Under the pieces are notes generated by a model, which saw nothing but the letters and a program-made list of their open reading frames with translations, made no database searches and was not told the origin of the DNA. A program made the translations under genes and the position numbers. Shown one piece after another: positions 13,124 through 20,560 of a stretch of DNA of 23,867 nt (the first letter of the stretch is position 1; every line of letters begins with the position of its first letter). The DNA is from an uncultured Actinomycetes bacterium (GTDB lineage: Bacteria > Actinomycetota > Thermoleophilia > Solirubrobacterales > 70-9): the NCBI GenBank assembly GCA_937907435.1, contig CALCIA010000112.1, positions 1-23,867 on the forward strand, written 5' to 3'.

Positions 13124-14452
13124 TCAGGACTTGTTGCTGGAGAGGCCCGCGAGCTGCCCGGCCAGCCATTCCGATTCGGACTTCGACTTGGCGAGCGCCA
13201 CTTCCATCGCCGAGAACTGGGCGTGCAGGCGTTCTTCGCGCAGCGTCAGGCGTTCTTCCAGCTTGGTCATCTGTTCGCGCAGCCCGGCCGCTTCCTTGGT
13301 CGCGGCGCTGATCCGTTCGGAGATGCCGCCGCCGGGTTTGGTCGCGGCTCCGACCAGCGGTTCGAGATCGGTGACGAAGCCGTTGGGGCCGCTGATCGCT
13401 TCCTTCGCGCCGGCCGGGTTTTCCTTCAGCAGGGCGGTCAATTTCGATTCGTCGAAGGTGAGGAGGCCGCGGACCGAGGCCGAGGTGGCGGTGACGGCCG
13501 CGCTGGGGGCGCCGGTGCTGACGCCGAGCGCGCCGAGGCCCGATTCGGAGAGCGTCTGGCGCATCCCCATCAGCAGGCTGCCCAGCGCGCCGTCGCCGAA
13601 GAGGACGCCCTTGTTGGCTTCTTCCTGGGTCTTCGGTTCTTTCACGGTTTCTTCGCTCACCTTCGCCTGGATCAGTTCGACCGCGGCGTTGTAGGCGCTG
13701 ACGAAGGTCTTGACCTTGGCGGCGATCGAGGTGGTGTCCGGGGTGGGTTCGGTGACGCCGATCGTCACCGGGCCGGAGGTCAGGGCGGTCGCGGTGAGGG
13801 TGACGCCGGGGATCGCTTCGGCGATGACGTTGGTGGCGGAGCTGCCGGCGACGCCGTCGATCGTGTAGAGCGTGTCCTGGCCGGCGCGGGCCTTCGCCGC
13901 TTCTTCGGCGAGCCCGGCGCCCGCGGCGGCGACCGTCGATTCGGCCCCGGTGGTCCGCGAGGAGAGCACCAGCTTGCCGCCGACGGCGACGGCGGAGACC
14001 CCGGTTTCGTGGTCGGAGTTGATCGCCGTGACCGCGTCGGCGAGCGTCGCGCCCGCTTTCAGTTCGATCGTCTGGCCGCCGACGGTGAGCTGGGAGGCGG
14101 CTTCGCTGGCGGTGAATTCGTAGGTGCGCTGGGCGGCGCGGGCGAGCTGGGTGACTTCGACCTGGTACCCGCCCGGCCCGGCGCCGCCCGCCATTTCGGC
14201 GGTCACCGCGGTCGAGGAGGAGGTCACCTTCTGCACGTCGGCCCAGAGGGTCGGCGAGCGCAGCGCCTGCAGCGCCGAGCCCACTTCGTTCAGCTTGTTC
14301 AGGATCCCCTGCAGCGCGGTTTCGCGCGCCTTCACCTCCCCCTGCCGCTGTTCCAGCCGAGCCCGCGGCAGGCGTTCCACCTTCATCAGCCCTTCGATGA
14401 TCGATTCGGTGTCGAGGCTGGTGCCGAGCCCGCTGATCGTGATCGGGCTCAT
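13124..14452 (-). CDS. fliD: Flagellar filament cap protein FliD
   Basis: A 442-residue hook-associated protein 2, the cap at the filament tip that folds and inserts flagellin. The N-terminus MSPITISGLGTSLDTESIIE (1-20) and GLMKVERLPRARLEQRQGEV (21-40) match the FliD_N family. Residues about 95-110 (GGYQVEVTQLARAAQRTYEF) begin the variable middle domains, and residues 255-440 carry the FliD_C region with SAYNAAVELIQAKVSEE, a heptad-rich segment (LREQMTKLEERLTLREERLH) and the end LAGQLAGLSSNKS. It is exported by the flagellar type III system, so no Sec signal is expected. Its ATG overlaps the flaG stop (ATGA). Glu is mostly GAA, in contrast to GAG-rich fliS next door. Confidence 0.93.
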   Translation of the reverse strand: MSPITISGLGTSLDTESIIEGLMKVERLPRARLEQRQGEVKARETALQGILNKLNEVGSALQALRSPTLWADVQKVTSSSTAVTAEMAGGAGPGGYQVEVTQLARAAQRTYEFTASEAASQLTVGGQTIELKAGATLADAVTAINSDHETGVSAVAVGGKLVLSSRTTGAESTVAAAGAGLAEEAAKARAGQDTLYTIDGVAGSSATNVIAEAIPGVTLTATALTSGPVTIGVTEPTPDTTSIAAKVKTFVSAYNAAVELIQAKVSEETVKEPKTQEEANKGVLFGDGALGSLLMGMRQTLSESGLGALGVSTGAPSAAVTATSASVRGLLTFDESKLTALLKENPAGAKEAISGPNGFVTDLEPLVGAATKPGGGISERISAATKEAAGLREQMTKLEERLTLREERLHAQFSAMEVALAKSKSESEWLAGQLAGLSSNKS

Positions 14453-14790
14453 GTCGTGACCTTGCCTTCGGCGAAGTCGAAGATTTCCGCGGTCGGGACC
14501 TGGCGCAGGACGTTGCCGTCGTGGTCGCGCAGCTCGACCCGCAGGCGGCCGTCGTCGCCCTGCTCGAAGCGCAGTTCGCGGCCCAGCTCGTGGAGGCGGG
14601 CGGCGGCGCGGGCGGCGCCCTGGACCTCGGCGCTCACCTCGGGCGGCGGCGAGGGCAGGGCGGAGGCGACGCGCAGGTCGCGGGCGAAGTCGGTGCCCGC
14701 GGCGCCGTTCGCGCCGTTGCCGTTGCGGGGCGGCTCAGACACCGGTCGCACCGGCCATGGCCCGTCGATCTTGTCGAAGCTGACGCTCAT
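14449..14790 (-). CDS. flaG: FlaG family flagellar protein
   Basis: A 113-residue FlaG-type protein. FlaG members are small proteins encoded next to fliD that influence filament length. The first 60 residues are Pro/Gly/Asn-rich and low in complexity; the conserved part is at 63-108: LHELGRELRFEQGDDGRLRV followed by ELRDHDGNVLRQVPTAEIFD, matching the family's L-x-F-x-x-x-D-x-G-x-x-V-x-V-x-D-x-x-T-x-E-V-I-R-Q-I-P pattern. It sits between the glycosyltransferase gene (22 bp upstream) and fliD (4-bp overlap). The cellular location of FlaG proteins is not settled. Confidence 0.85.
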   Translation of the reverse strand: MSVSFDKIDGPWPVRPVSEPPRNGNGANGAAGTDFARDLRVASALPSPPPEVSAEVQGAARAAARLHELGRELRFEQGDDGRLRVELRDHDGNVLRQVPTAEIFDFAEGKVTT

Positions 14791-14812
14791 TCATACTGGG
14801 TAATCGGCCGGG

Positions 14813-17233
14813 TCAAATGGAACTTGAGGCAAGTTCTTCGGCGCCTTTTTGGAAGATTTCGGCGTCCTCGGTGAGGCCGCGGGCGGCGGCGACGCGGGCG
14901 AGGCCGCCGAGCGCCTCGGCGTCCGGCCCTTCCTCCTCGCAGCTCGCGGCCCACTCGTCGGCGGCCGATTCGAGGAAGCCGCGGCGCAGGTAGATCTCGG
15001 CGAGGATCGAGTGGCGGCGGCGGGGCGGCAGGCCGGTCGCGGCGAGGGCGGGGACGAGCGCTTCGAAGGCCTCGAACTCCTCGACCCGCAGGAGCGCCTC
15101 GAGCATCGTCGCCAGGGAGTCGACGACCGCGGGGTCGAGGGAGGGGAACGGAGTCGACGCGGACCAGGAGGCGAAGAGGTCGAGCTCGGCGACGGGGAGG
15201 CCGCGGCGGGCGGCACGGGGGGTGGCCCCGTCGGTGAGTTCGCAGTTATCCGCGCTATGCGCGGATAACTGCGAACTCACCAGCCCGCTCCCGCTCCCGC
15301 CCTCGATTTCCCTGCCTGCAAGGACCTCGGCGAAGAGTTCGCTGCGGGCGGCCGGGACGGCGAAGGCGTCGTCGTCGTCCACCGCCGCGCAGGCCGCCGC
15401 GGCCTCCGCGTAGCGGCGGGTCGAGAGCAGCGTCTCGGCCAGCGCCAGGCGGGCGCCGCCGTTCGTCGGCTGGGCATCGACCACCGCGGCGTAGAGCGGT
15501 TCGGCCGCCTCCGCCTCGCCCGCCTCGTACAGCGCCGTGGCGAGCATGAAGCGGACCGACGGGGTCGATTCGGCGACCGCGCCTTCGATGTCGGCGATGA
15601 CCTGGCCGGTGGGGGCGCCGCGAGCGATCATCGCCGTGGCGAGGGGGAGGACGCTCCCCAGGTAGGCGGGGTGCTCGCGCAGGCAGCGGCGCAGGAGGCC
15701 CTCGGCGCGCGCCGGGTCCCGCGTCCGCTCCAGCTCGGCCAGCCGCATCAGCGCCAGGAAGCTGCCGCTGCCGACGGTCGGCGAGTAACGGCTCGGCGCG
15801 TCGCCGCGCTCGAGGCACTCTTCGAGCAGCGTCGCGGCGCGCTCGGTGTCGCCTTCCGCGGCGGCGATCAGGGCCCGCTCGAAGACCAGGTCGGTGAGGT
15901 CGGTGAAGAGTCCCAGCCCCTCGACCGCGCGCGCCTCGGCCTCGGCCAGCCGGCCGCGGAAGCGCAGCGCCTTGACCGAGCGCACGGTCAGCGAGGGGGT
16001 GAAGGGACGCTCGCGCCGCGCCGGGTCCTCGGCGAGGAGCGCCCAGGCGCGCTCGAACTGCTCGCAGGCGCCCGCCGCGTCGCCCGCCGCGGCGAGCTCG
16101 GAGCCGAGGTTGAAGTGGAAGAAGGGGTTGGCGCCCGCCTCGGCGAGCTGGCGGCGCAGCAGCTCGATGTTGCGGCGCGACTTCTCCTTCGCGTCGCGGA
16201 CCGCGCCGAGGTATCCGTAGTGCTCGACCCGGACCTGGGTCGGCTCGACCCGCTCCGGCAGCCCCGACGGCAGGTTCTGCGCGATCTGCTCGTGGACGCG
16301 GCCCTCGAAGCGGTACTCGGGGCGGTTGCGGAAGAGGCGCAGGGCGTTGTGGGTGACCGCGGTGCCGTCGCCGAGCTCCCCGGTGTGGTTGGTCTCGACC
16401 AGGTAGAAGGCCTCGCGCCAGGTGCGGCCGGTCAGCTCGCGCAGCAGCGGCGCGTCCGCCGGGTCGAGGACCTCGTCGGCGTCGAGGAAGAGGAGCCAGT
16501 CGCCGGTGGCGGCCTCGATCGAGGCGTTGCGGGCCTCCGCGAAGGAGCCGGTCCAATTGCGCTCCACAACCGTCGCGCCGGTGGAGCGGGCGATCTCGAC
16601 GGTGCGGTCGCGGGAGCCGGTGTCGACGACGACGATCTCGTCGACCGCGTCGCGGACGGCGGCCAGCGAGCGCGGCAGCATCTCCTCCTCGTCGCGGACG
16701 ATCATGCAGAGGCTGAGCCGCAGGCCGGTGGCGGGACGGGCCGCGGCGGCGATGCGCCGCGCCTCGGCCTCGAGGCCGCGCAACCGGGCGGCGACGGCGG
16801 CGGGGAGGTGCGGCCGCGAGCCCTTGCGGGCGAGCGCCGAGTCCAGGTTGCGGGCGGCGTGGGGGAGCTGGGGGTCGAGACGCAGCGCCGCCTCGAAGAG
16901 CTGCGCGGCGCCCTCGCGCGCCCCGAGTTCGTTCAGTCCCACGCCGGCGTAGTTGAGGAGCAGCGGCTCGCGCGGCTCGGCGGCGAGGCCGTCGAGCGCC
17001 TCGCGGGCGAGCGCCAGGTAGAGGGCCGGGAGCTCGCGCGGCGCGGCGGTCGTGGCGGCGGCGAGGCGCTCCTCGATCGCGGCACGGCGGGCGCGGTAGG
17101 GGGCCTCGCGGCGGTCCGCGGGGGGTTCGGCGCGCGGCGGCGGGGCGCTCTCCTGCGGCGCGGGTGGGGCGCTCTCGTCGGGGAGCGGCGGGGTCGTGTT
17201 TTGGTCGAGTCGCAGGGCCATCGCCCGGTTCAT
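14813..17233 (-). CDS. TPR-GT2 glycosyltransferase, probable flagellin glycosylation enzyme
   Basis: An 806-residue cytoplasmic protein. A Pro-rich head (10-45) precedes TPR-like helices (about 66-135) and a GT2 domain (about 172-400): LRLSLCMIVRDEEEMLPRSL (171-190), the nucleotide-sugar site DTGSRDRT (204-211) and the metal motif FLDADEVL (249-256). Then come repeated helical pairs of TPR type to the C-terminus, with a TPR-like end (LGGLARVAAARGLTEDAEIF). As first gene of the flaG-fliD-fliS operon, it most likely glycosylates flagellin or another filament protein (inference from context). Residues 652-667 (VSSQLSAHSADNCELT) are encoded by a perfect palindrome and interrupt the repeats at a Gly/Ser linker. 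The ATG at 17233 fits the candidate FliA promoter upstream; the frame runs open further upstream without coding-like sequence. ATG at 17221 is an alternative. Confidence 0.85.
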   Translation of the reverse strand: MNRAMALRLDQNTTPPLPDESAPPAPQESAPPPRAEPPADRREAPYRARRAAIEERLAAATTAAPRELPALYLALAREALDGLAAEPREPLLLNYAGVGLNELGAREGAAQLFEAALRLDPQLPHAARNLDSALARKGSRPHLPAAVAARLRGLEAEARRIAAAARPATGLRLSLCMIVRDEEEMLPRSLAAVRDAVDEIVVVDTGSRDRTVEIARSTGATVVERNWTGSFAEARNASIEAATGDWLLFLDADEVLDPADAPLLRELTGRTWREAFYLVETNHTGELGDGTAVTHNALRLFRNRPEYRFEGRVHEQIAQNLPSGLPERVEPTQVRVEHYGYLGAVRDAKEKSRRNIELLRRQLAEAGANPFFHFNLGSELAAAGDAAGACEQFERAWALLAEDPARRERPFTPSLTVRSVKALRFRGRLAEAEARAVEGLGLFTDLTDLVFERALIAAAEGDTERAATLLEECLERGDAPSRYSPTVGSGSFLALMRLAELERTRDPARAEGLLRRCLREHPAYLGSVLPLATAMIARGAPTGQVIADIEGAVAESTPSVRFMLATALYEAGEAEAAEPLYAAVVDAQPTNGGARLALAETLLSTRRYAEAAAACAAVDDDDAFAVPAARSELFAEVLAGREIEGGSGSGLVSSQLSAHSADNCELTDGATPRAARRGLPVAELDLFASWSASTPFPSLDPAVVDSLATMLEALLRVEEFEAFEALVPALAATGLPPRRRHSILAEIYLRRGFLESAADEWAASCEEEGPDAEALGGLARVAAARGLTEDAEIFQKGAEELASSSI
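15233..15281 (-). repeat. Family B palindrome inserted in frame in the glycosyltransferase gene
   Basis: The arms are 15233-15255 and 15259-15281, a perfect 23-bp inverted repeat with loop TAT (arm starts GGTGAGTTCGCAGTTATC). On the minus strand it is read as VSSQLSAHSADNCELT within the open frame, at residues 652-667. A related, decayed copy lies in non-coding DNA at 11978-12025 and keeps the same peptide register. Confidence 0.88.
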
Positions 17234-17269
17234 CGACCGCTGCCCGCCGGGACGCAGGAACTGGACGTT

Positions 17270-17295
17270 CGTTCGGTCGAAGGTCGGCGGATTTA
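17270..17295 (-). promoter_or_regulatory. Candidate FliA-type promoter for the minus-strand flagellar operon
   Basis: The minus strand reads TAAA (17295-17292), then 14 nt, then ACCGAACG (17277-17270), against the sigma-28 consensus TAAA-N15-GCCGATAA. A start near 17263 would give a leader of about 30 nt to the ATG at 17233. The -35 matches well; the -10 matches at CCGA only. Confidence 0.4.
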
Positions 17296-17383
17296 CCCCA
17301 ATGCGGCGATCTAGCCGCGGGCATGCCCGGTCGAGAACTTCTCCGCACACCCGCAATCCCAGTCGCAGGGGAGGACCAGCTCG

Positions 17384-18187
17384 ATGGCAAGCCCGGCCGG
17401 TCGAGGCCAAGTAGAGACCGAGAAGCTTTGGCAGCGTTACCGCGAGACCGGTGACCGCCGATTGCGCGACCAGCTCGTCCTCACCTACGTGCCGCTGGTC
17501 CGTCACCTCGCCTACCGCAAGGTGCGCGAGCTGCCGGCCTGGTGCGAGGTCGACGACCTCGTCTCCAACGGGGTCGAGGGCCTGATCGGCGCGCTCGACC
17601 GTTACGACCCGGCCAAGGGCGCGAGCCTCGAACAGTTCGTCTGGACCCGGATCCAGGGCGCCGTGCTGGACAGCCTCCGCCGGCTCGACTGGGCGCCGCG
17701 CAGCCTGCGCCGCTGGGAGCGCGACGCGGAGCGCGCGGGCGACGACTTCTTCCGCGAGCACGGCCGGCGGCCCAGCGATTCCGAGCTGGCCGGGAAGATG
17801 GGCATCGACGAGGACGAGCTGGCGGCGCGCCTGCGTGACCTTGCCACCGCCGAGCTGACCTCGCTCGACGCCGTCACCTCCGCCGGAGAGGAAGAAGACG
17901 GCGTCGCCCTCTCGCAGACGATCCCCGACCTCGAAGGCCGCGCCGACCCGGAGGGCGAGGCGACCAAGTCGATCGCCCGCGAACGCTTCCGCCGCGCCTT
18001 CTCCCACCTCTCCGAACGCGAGCGCCGCGTCGCCGTGATGCTCTACACCCAGGGCCGCACCCTCTCGGAGATCGGCGAGGTGATCGGCGTCTCCGAGAGC
18101 CGCGTCTGCCAGATCCACGGCGAACTGAAAAAGCGCCTGAAGTCCTCCCTGCGTCGGGACGCGGAGCTCTTCACCGCCGCGAGCTGA
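17384..18187 (+). CDS. fliA: Flagellar sigma factor, FliA/WhiG (sigma-28) type
   Basis: A 267-residue group 3 sigma factor that directs RNA polymerase to late flagellar genes. Region 2 covers about 33-105, with DDLVSNGVEGLIGALDRYDP (57-76) and the -10-reading part QFVWTRIQGAVLDSLRRLDW (84-103). Region 3 is around 110-165 (FFREHGRRPSDSELAGKMGI), and region 4 (205-256) ends in the helix-turn-helix TLSEIGEVIGVSESRVCQIH (227-246). The sequence APRSLRR after region 2 is typical of FliA/WhiG. The ATG at 17384 has AGGGGAGG nine bases upstream. It is divergent from the glycosyltransferase operon and upstream of the flg genes; both carry candidate TAAA/CCGA-type promoters it could recognise. No anti-sigma FlgM gene is seen in the window. 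Confidence 0.92.
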   Translation: MASPAGRGQVETEKLWQRYRETGDRRLRDQLVLTYVPLVRHLAYRKVRELPAWCEVDDLVSNGVEGLIGALDRYDPAKGASLEQFVWTRIQGAVLDSLRRLDWAPRSLRRWERDAERAGDDFFREHGRRPSDSELAGKMGIDEDELAARLRDLATAELTSLDAVTSAGEEEDGVALSQTIPDLEGRADPEGEATKSIARERFRRAFSHLSERERRVAVMLYTQGRTLSEIGEVIGVSESRVCQIHGELKKRLKSSLRRDAELFTAAS

Positions 18188-18228
18188 GGTCGTTTGAGGC
18201 TGGGTGACACGGGGCCCCGGCAAGGGAT

Positions 18229-18282
18229 CCGGCCCTCCCGTCCACGACCCGGGCGAGCTGTGGCCGTGGCCGAGAGGGCCGG
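18229..18282. repeat. Two-step hairpin after the sigma factor gene
   Basis: CCGGCCCTC (18229-18237) pairs with 18274-18282; after 4-nt internal loops on each side, CCACG (18242-18246) pairs with 18265-18269. It starts 42 bp after the fliA stop. No T-run follows, so termination is possible but not shown. Confidence 0.5.
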
Positions 18283-18348
18283 GTGTGCGGGGAGATGGCG
18301 TCGGGACGGGAGCGTCACGGGGTACGACGGGAGCGGGACACGCACGCA

Positions 18349-18457
18349 GGCGCGGTCGTCCGTACGTCCGGTCCCAGAGGTGCGGTCGACCTGGCGTCCG
18401 TCTACCGGACCCAAGGTCGACCACTCGACAGCTGCCGGACGTTAGGACGACCGTGCC
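18349..18457. repeat. Nested palindrome: one inverted repeat inside the loop of another
   Basis: Outer arms 18349-18371 and 18435-18457 pair at 20 of 23 positions plus one G-T. Inside, arms 18384-18400 and 18406-18422 pair at 15 of 17 around loop TCTAC and begin with the self-palindrome GGTCGACC. The unpaired joints (18372-18383 and 18423-18434) are both exactly 12 nt. Confidence 0.7.
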
Positions 18458-18656
18458 TCTCCGGGCGCCGTGGTCTCGGGCCCGAGGAGCGACGCCCCGT
18501 CGGTCAGGAGTCTCCGTGTGGAGTTTCGGTTGCATGGCAACCAAAAGTCGACGCGCGTCGGCGCGGGCGCCCGACGGGTCCGCGATCCCGGCGCCGGGCC
18601 TTGCGTGGTTACTGACCGTTCGAATCCTCGCCTCCCTCGCGAAAGCCTCACATCCC

Positions 18657-18700
18657 GGCGCCTCATGGGGTCACAACCTGCCAGGACCCCATGAGGCGCC
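18657..18700 (+). repeat. Family A palindrome, copy 3
   Basis: A perfect 16-bp inverted repeat (arm GGCGCCTCATGGGGTC, 18657-18672 with 18685-18700) and loop ACAACCTGCCAG. TCCCGG/CCGGGA (18653-18658 and 18700-18705) can extend it. Compared with copy 1 there is a T-to-G change in one arm matched by A-to-C in the other, and one G-C pair fewer, so both changes are compensated. It lies about 75 bp upstream of the flgF promoter candidate. Confidence 0.85.
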
Positions 18701-18773
18701 CGGGACGCGCCGCCGGCGTATCGAAGTGGTGTGGACGGCCGGACCCCATCCCCCGCTGCACCTCGCAATCGCC

Positions 18774-18800
18774 TCAAGTCCACCGTCCCTCGGTCGAATA
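18774..18800 (+). promoter_or_regulatory. Candidate FliA-type promoter for the flgF operon
   Basis: TCAA (18774-18777), exactly 15 nt, then GTCGAATA (18793-18800), close to the sigma-28 consensus TAAA-N15-GCCGATAA. The -10 ends 10 nt before the flgF ATG, so the mRNA would have almost no leader. The sigma factor itself is encoded just upstream. Confidence 0.55.
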
Positions 18801-18810
18801 CCTCGGCTGG

Positions 18811-19497
18811 ATGGACTCCGGTCTCTACATCGCCGCCTCCGGGATGCTCGCCGAGATGGTGCGGCAGGAACAGATCTCCAACGAGCTGGCGAACGTCAAT
18901 ACGCCGGGGTACAAGGCGGATCGGGCGACGCAGGCCGGGTTCGGGGAACTGCTGCTGCAGAACACGAAGACCGGCGCTTCGGTGGGGCGGCTGAGCCTCG
19001 GGGTCGAGATCGCGGAAACGTCGACCGACCTCGCGCCGGCGGGGATCCATGAAACCGGCGAACCGCTCGACTTCGCGGTGGAAGGCGAAGGGTTCTTCGC
19101 CGTGCGGACGGCGGCGGGGGTGCGTTACACGCGCAACGGGCAGTTCTCGACCGACGCCGAAGGCAACCTCACCGACCAGCTCGGCGATCCGGTGCTCGGC
19201 GCGGGCGGGGCGCCGGTGCGGCTGCGCGGCGACGGCACCGTCGCGCCCGGGGACATCGGCGTCTTCCAGGTCGCGGGGGCCGAAAAGCAGGGCGACAACC
19301 TCTACACCGGCAACGCGACCGGCGCCGCCACGGGCAAGGTGCGGGCCGGGTTCCTGGAGGAATCGGCGGTGAATCCGTCGCAGACGATGGTGAAGCTGAT
19401 CTCCTCGTTCCGCTCGCTCGAAGCCGACCAGAAATCGATCCAGACGATCAACGAAACGCTCGGCGAGTCGGCGGGCCAGGTGGGGGCGATCACCTGA
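18811..19497 (+). CDS. flgF: Flagellar basal-body rod protein FlgF
   Basis: A 228-residue axial protein of the flagellar rod, exported by the type III system. The N-terminal rod motif is at residues 5-36 (LYIAASGMLAEMVRQEQISN then ELANVNTPGYKA), followed by the FlgE/F/G D1 core (LDFAVEGEGFFAVRTAAGVR, YTRNGQFSTDAEGNLTDQLG) and the C-terminal helix NPSQTMVKLISSFRSLEADQ that packs against the N-terminal one. The ATG at 18811 was chosen because the family motif begins right after it and the promoter candidate ends 10 nt before it; the frame extends 40 codons upstream through non-coding sequence including part of the family A palindrome. FlgF and FlgG are similar, so the names rest on order and length. 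The stop overlaps the flgG start (TGATG). Glu is nearly all GAA. Confidence 0.87.
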   Translation: MDSGLYIAASGMLAEMVRQEQISNELANVNTPGYKADRATQAGFGELLLQNTKTGASVGRLSLGVEIAETSTDLAPAGIHETGEPLDFAVEGEGFFAVRTAAGVRYTRNGQFSTDAEGNLTDQLGDPVLGAGGAPVRLRGDGTVAPGDIGVFQVAGAEKQGDNLYTGNATGAATGKVRAGFLEESAVNPSQTMVKLISSFRSLEADQKSIQTINETLGESAGQVGAIT

Positions 19498-20231
19498 TGG
19501 ACACCGCGCTGACCACGGCCGCCGCCGGGATGGAAGCCCAGCAGGCCTGGATGGACGCCCTCTCCGGCGACATCGCCAACGTCTCGACCACCGGCTACAA
19601 GAGCCAGCGGGTCGGCTTCCGCGATCTGCTCTACCAGTCGCCGGGGCGCGGCGGGGCGGCGGGGACGACGACCGGCTCGGGGGCGGCCGCCGAGGTGATC
19701 GGCCAGAACCTCGAACAAGGGACGCTGGAAGCGACCGAACGGCCGCTCGACGTCGCCCTCACCACCCCCGGCTACATCCAGGTGCGGGCGGCCGGCGGCG
19801 GCGTCGCCCTGACCCGCGACGGCAACCTGCAGATCGGCCCCGACGGACAGCTGCGCACGGCAACCGGGCAGGCGCTCCAGCCGCCGGTGCGGATCCCGAA
19901 AGGCGTCGATCCCGAAAACATCTCGATCGCCCCCGACGGCACCGTCAGCGCCGGCAGACGGACGCTCGGCCGGATCGCGCTGGTCGAAGTCACCAACCCC
20001 GACGGACTGCAGGCCGACGGCGAAAACGGCTTCCTGCCGACCGCCGCCAGCGGGCCGGTCCGGGCGGCGCGGGGCGCGCGCGTCCAGCAGGGCGCCCTCG
20101 AGGCCTCCAACGTCGACATGGCGAGCGTGATGACCGCGATGACCGAAGCCCAGCAGGGCTACGCGCTGGCGGGCAAGGCCGTGACCACCCAGGACGAAGT
20201 CCTCGCCGTCGCCAACGGGCTGATCCGATGA
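19497..20231 (+). CDS. flgG: Flagellar distal rod protein FlgG
   Basis: A 244-residue rod protein that joins the proximal rod to the hook. The N-terminal motif DIANVSTTGYKSQRVGFRDL (25-44) is typical of FlgG, as is the core ERPLDVALTTPGYIQVRAAG with LTRDGNLQIGPDGQLRTATG. The C-terminal helix is ASNVDMASVMTAMTEAQQGY. It is slightly shorter than the usual 260 residues. The distal-rod assignment follows from its place after flgF and its stretch GKAVTTQDEVLAVANGLIR. Its ATG overlaps the flgF stop by one base, and its stop overlaps the flgJ start (ATGA), so all three are translated together. As an external axial protein it is secreted without a Sec signal. Confidence 0.88.
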   Translation: MDTALTTAAAGMEAQQAWMDALSGDIANVSTTGYKSQRVGFRDLLYQSPGRGGAAGTTTGSGAAAEVIGQNLEQGTLEATERPLDVALTTPGYIQVRAAGGGVALTRDGNLQIGPDGQLRTATGQALQPPVRIPKGVDPENISIAPDGTVSAGRRTLGRIALVEVTNPDGLQADGENGFLPTAASGPVRAARGARVQQGALEASNVDMASVMTAMTEAQQGYALAGKAVTTQDEVLAVANGLIR

Positions 20232-20560
20232 GCGGCGCGACCGGGATCTCGGCGGCGGTGGCGGGGGCGAGCGTCCCCAAGGCGATCCGCGACGAAGGGG
20301 CCGACGCGGTGCAGGGCTTCCGCGCCGCGCTCTCCTTCGAATCGATGCTGCTGAAGCAGATGCTCACCGAGGCGCTGCCGGAATCGCCGACCGGCGCCGG
20401 CGAAGAAGAAGGGTCCGGTGGCGGCGGAGAAGGGAGCGCCTTCACCGCGATGCCGACCGCGGTCAGCCTCCCCGAAACGGTCGCCGAAGCGGTGGTCGGC
20501 GCGGGCGGTCTCGGGCTCGCCGCCGAGATGTACTCGAACTTCCAGGGGGTCGGCCGGTGA
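20228..20560 (+). CDS. flgJ: Rod-binding protein, FlgJ N-terminal type
   Basis: A 110-residue protein equal to the N-terminal rod-capping domain of FlgJ, which helps rod subunits assemble. The key segment is GFRAALSFESMLLKQMLTEA (30-49), matching the family's F-E-x-x-x-L-x-Q-M-x-K. A Gly/Glu linker (53-67) and the closing helix LGLAAEMYSNFQGVGR follow. The muramidase domain found in enterobacterial FlgJ is absent, which is usual outside Proteobacteria and means a separate wall hydrolase must open the peptidoglycan. The overlap with flgG (ATGA) and with flgN (GTGA) makes a continuous translation unit. Glu is mainly GAA. Confidence 0.8.
   Translation: MSGATGISAAVAGASVPKAIRDEGADAVQGFRAALSFESMLLKQMLTEALPESPTGAGEEEGSGGGGEGSAFTAMPTAVSLPETVAEAVVGAGGLGLAAEMYSNFQGVGR

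Larger units (their letters stand above)
18188..18810. other. Hairpin-dense 623-bp region between fliA and flgF
   Basis: No credible gene lies here. In order there are: a 9-bp stem with inner CCACG/CGTGG (18229-18282), a large nested palindrome (18349-18457), the 12-bp self-palindrome CTCGGGCCCGAG (18475-18486), the hairpin GGTTGC-ATG-GCAACC (18528-18542), further G/C hairpins near 18547-18600, a family A palindrome (18657-18700) and the flgF promoter candidate (18774-18800). This could be a structured RNA, a 3' leader, or a collection of palindromic repeats. I could not fold it into a tRNA or other known RNA. Confidence 0.6.

Noticed and set aside
18190..18544. Upstream extension of the glycosyltransferase frame to 18544 (minus)
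   Set aside because: The added 400 codons run antisense to the whole sigma factor gene and into hairpin DNA; the ATG at 17233 gives a normal start beside a promoter candidate.
18601..18655. Possible tRNA 3' half around GTTCGAATCC near 18618
   Set aside because: The bases flanking GTTCGAAT do not form a T-stem, and no acceptor or anticodon arm can be drawn.
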